From the NCBI RefSeq assembly GCF_001921215.1, contig NZ_MSIF01000009.1, positions 248,001-312,000 of the forward strand: a stretch of 64,000 nt of DNA, read 5' to 3'. The notes below the pieces were generated by a model that had not been told where the DNA came from, searched no databases, and saw only the letters and a list, made by a program, of their open reading frames with translations. The stretch comes from Actinophytocola xinjiangensis (GTDB lineage Bacteria; Actinomycetota; Actinomycetes; Mycobacteriales; Pseudonocardiaceae). This document shows positions 62,384 through 64,000 of the stretch, in pieces. The position numbers and the translations under genes are program-made. Positions within the stretch are counted from its first letter, which is position 1; each line of letters begins with the position of its first letter.

Positions 62384-63499
62384 GTGAAGCCCATCCGCTA
62401 CGGCCGCCTCGCGGCCATCGTCACCGCGGGCGCGCTGGCCCTGTCCGCGTGCGGAAACGACCCCGTCTCCGCCGGGAGCAACGACGGCGGCAACGGTGGC
62501 GCCTCGCAGGAGCAGGCCGCCGTCGCCGGCGAGATCGCCGGCGCGGGCGCCAGCTCCCAGGAAGCCGCCATGCAGGCGTGGATCGCCGGATTCCAGTCGG
62601 CGAACCCGGACGCCACCATCACCTACGAGGCCTCCGGCTCCGGCGCCGGCCGCACCCAGTTCGGGGAGGGCGCCGTCGCCTTCGCCGGCTCGGACGCGGT
62701 GATGGACGACGAGGAGCAGGCCACGGCCAACGAGCGCTGCGGCGGCGAGGCCATCCACCTGCCGCTCTACATCAGCCCGATCGCCGTGATCTACAACCTC
62801 GACGGCGTCGAGGACCTGCAGCTCTCGCCGGCGACGCTGGCCGGGATCTTCAACGGCAAGATCACCACCTGGAACGCGCCGGAGATCGCCGCCGACAACC
62901 CGGACGCCTCGCTGCCCAGCGGTCCGATCCGCCCGGTGAACCGCTCCGACGAGTCGGGCACCACCGAGAACTTCACCGAGTACCTGGCCGCCGCGGCGGG
63001 GGCGGCGTGGCCGCACGAGCCAAGCGGTGACTGGCCGATCCAGGGCACCCAGTCCGCGCAGGGCACCTCCGGTGTCGTGCAGACGGTGGAGGGCGGCCAG
63101 GGCACCATCGGCTACGCCGACGCCAGCAAGGCCGGCGACCTGGGCGTGGCCAAGATCAAGGTCGGCGAGAACTACGTCGAGTACTCGGCGGCGGCCGCCG
63201 CCAAGGTCGTCGACGAGTCGGCGCGGGTCGAGGGCCGGCCCGAGCACGACCTGGCCATCGAGCTGCAGCGGGACACCACCGCCGAGGGCACCTACCCGAT
63301 CGTGCTGGTCTCCTACACGATCGTGTGCCTGAACTACGACGACGCCGCGCAGGGCGACGTGGTGAAGGCGTTCGTCGGGTACCTGGCCAGTGCCGAGGGC
63401 CAGGCCCAGGCGGAGCAGGCGGCCGGTTCGGCGCCGATCTCCGACGCGCTGCGGTCCGAGGTCGAGTCCGCGCTCGACGCCATCTCCGTCGGCAGCTGA
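62384..63499 (+). CDS. pstS: Phosphate ABC transporter substrate-binding lipoprotein PstS
   Basis: The 371-residue protein has a lipobox ending LSAC (Cys23), then GAGASSQEAAMQAWI (an N-terminal phosphate loop), VAFAGSDAVM, LPLYISPIAVIYNLDG and a late NRSDESGTTENFTEYL loop, all typical of PstS. It captures phosphate for the PstCAB importer. The GTG has GAGAGGAAACA upstream, and a PHO box lies 97 bases before it. pstC follows after 104 bases containing a hairpin. Confidence 0.96.
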   Translation: MKPIRYGRLAAIVTAGALALSACGNDPVSAGSNDGGNGGASQEQAAVAGEIAGAGASSQEAAMQAWIAGFQSANPDATITYEASGSGAGRTQFGEGAVAFAGSDAVMDDEEQATANERCGGEAIHLPLYISPIAVIYNLDGVEDLQLSPATLAGIFNGKITTWNAPEIAADNPDASLPSGPIRPVNRSDESGTTENFTEYLAAAAGAAWPHEPSGDWPIQGTQSAQGTSGVVQTVEGGQGTIGYADASKAGDLGVAKIKVGENYVEYSAAAAAKVVDESARVEGRPEHDLAIELQRDTTAEGTYPIVLVSYTIVCLNYDDAAQGDVVKAFVGYLASAEGQAQAEQAAGSAPISDALRSEVESALDAISVGS

Positions 63500-63534
63500 G
63501 TGCCTGACACCTTGTTACGGTCGGTCGGACCGGA

Positions 63535-63562
63535 TGGGCGGGTGCCTGCGGGCATCCGCCCA
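63535..63562 (+). terminator. Intra-operon hairpin between pstS and pstC
   Basis: A 12-bp stem with one G-U pair and a TGCG loop lies 35 bases after the pstS stop. It may act as partial terminator or as a 3-prime stabiliser, giving more PstS than channel subunits. No T-run follows. Confidence 0.6.
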
Positions 63563-63603
63563 CCCGGGTCCGCCGGCCCATCCCTGTTCCGGAGACTTGT
63601 GCA

Positions 63604-64000
63604 GTGACCACAACGGGCGAACCCGCGACCTCCCGGTCCGGCCGGCAGCGGGTGCCGCAGCGGCCGGGTGACCTGGTCTTCTCCTACAGCGCGAAGACCG
63701 CCGGTGTCCTCATCCTCGTCATTCTGGCCGCCGTCGCCGCGTTCCTGATCGTGCAGGCGTGGCCGGCGATCCAGACCGACTCGACGGAGCTGGCCGAGCG
63801 GGTCAGCTGGCTGGGGCAGGGGCGCACCCTGCTCAGCTACGTCGGCCCCCTGGTGTTCGGCACCGTGCTCGCCGCGCTGCTGGCACTGATCATCGCGACG
63901 CCGGTCGCCATCGGCGTCGCGTTGTTCATCTCGCACTACGCGCCGCGCCGGCTGGCCCAGGTGTTCGGCTACGTGATCGACCTGCTGGCGGCGATCCCCA
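63604..64000 (+). CDS. pstC: Phosphate ABC transporter permease PstC (partial, C-terminus missing)
   Basis: The first 132 residues are in the window; the gene runs past the right edge. A cytoplasmic N-terminal tail of about 30 residues (DLVFSYSAKTAG) precedes one membrane helix at about 33-52 and a second in GTVLAALLALIIATPVAIGVALFISHYAPRR, which is the PstC start of the permease domain. The GTG follows the hairpin after 41 bases. It forms the phosphate channel with PstA. Confidence 0.9.
   Translation, partial: MTTTGEPATSRSGRQRVPQRPGDLVFSYSAKTAGVLILVILAAVAAFLIVQAWPAIQTDSTELAERVSWLGQGRTLLSYVGPLVFGTVLAALLALIIATPVAIGVALFISHYAPRRLAQVFGYVIDLLAAIP

Overview
This window is about 64 kb of very GC-rich chromosomal DNA from a filamentous or near-filamentous actinobacterium. 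Mycothiol synthase, GlnR, DUF3073, DUF3558 lipoproteins, EspG-type chaperones, SigE-family sigma factors and heavy GTG start usage all fit the order Pseudonocardiales. The genus assignment is an inference that I cannot narrow further. The gene order purL ... purF-purM ... DUF3073 / YgfZ / class-IV aminotransferase / nitrobindin / DUF1416 / sulfurtransferase / LmeA-like / glnR / mshD / pst resembles, from memory, the Mycobacterium tuberculosis Rv0803-Rv0820 neighbourhood, so most of the window is an old core backbone with inserts.

Layout. 0-3.5 kb: a glycerophosphodiester phosphodiesterase cut by the left edge, then a TAXI-type TRAP uptake system. 3.5-7.8 kb: purD followed by a four-gene type VII secretion (T7SS) cargo cassette (PE-like, DUF3558 lipoprotein, PPE-like, EspG). 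7.8-13.6 kb: an aminotransferase, a threonine aldolase, two SigE-family sigma factor plus membrane-protein pairs and a TetR regulator. 13.6-20.4 kb: purB, a MOSC protein, a MarR-controlled flavin oxidoreductase / SAM hydrolase operon, a metallo-hydrolase and an aldehyde dehydrogenase. 20.4-24.6 kb: a GMC oxidoreductase and an epimerase framed by two 90-bp inverted repeats carrying DnaA-box-like motifs, then a secreted beta-propeller protein. 24.6-28.5 kb: purS-purQ-purL and a methyltransferase. 28.5-36.8 kb: a pentapeptide-repeat-like membrane protein, a GH25 lysozyme, a PAS-GGDEF-EAL protein and a second T7SS cargo cassette. 36.8-42.1 kb: arfB, a third sigma factor pair, purM-purF and a mycothiol-dependent isomerase-like protein. 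42.1-44.4 kb: a secreted-pair candidate made of a small helical protein and a DUF1023 alpha/beta hydrolase. 44.4-52.1 kb: a LacI-regulated inositol-type catabolic and ABC uptake operon. 52.1-64 kb: the conserved DUF3073-to-pst block.

How the genes work together. Eight steps of de novo purine synthesis are spread over four loci here (purD; purB; purSQL; purFM). Three separate two-protein units look like type VII secretion substrates: in each, one partner has a WxG turn and the other a YxxxD/E tail motif, and two of the three have their own EspG chaperone, yet no ESX export machinery is in the window. Regulation is readable in several places: a cysteine-containing leader peptide ahead of the sulfurtransferase operon, a PHO box ahead of pstS, paired MarR operators, a LacI palindrome, several strong hairpins, and about ten genes with a -10 box 6-8 bases from the start codon, which implies leaderless transcripts. 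A protein with two copies of the RsiG cyclic-di-GMP binding motif lies 20 kb from the GGDEF-EAL enzyme.

No tRNA, rRNA, CRISPR array, insertion sequence or prophage gene was recognised.
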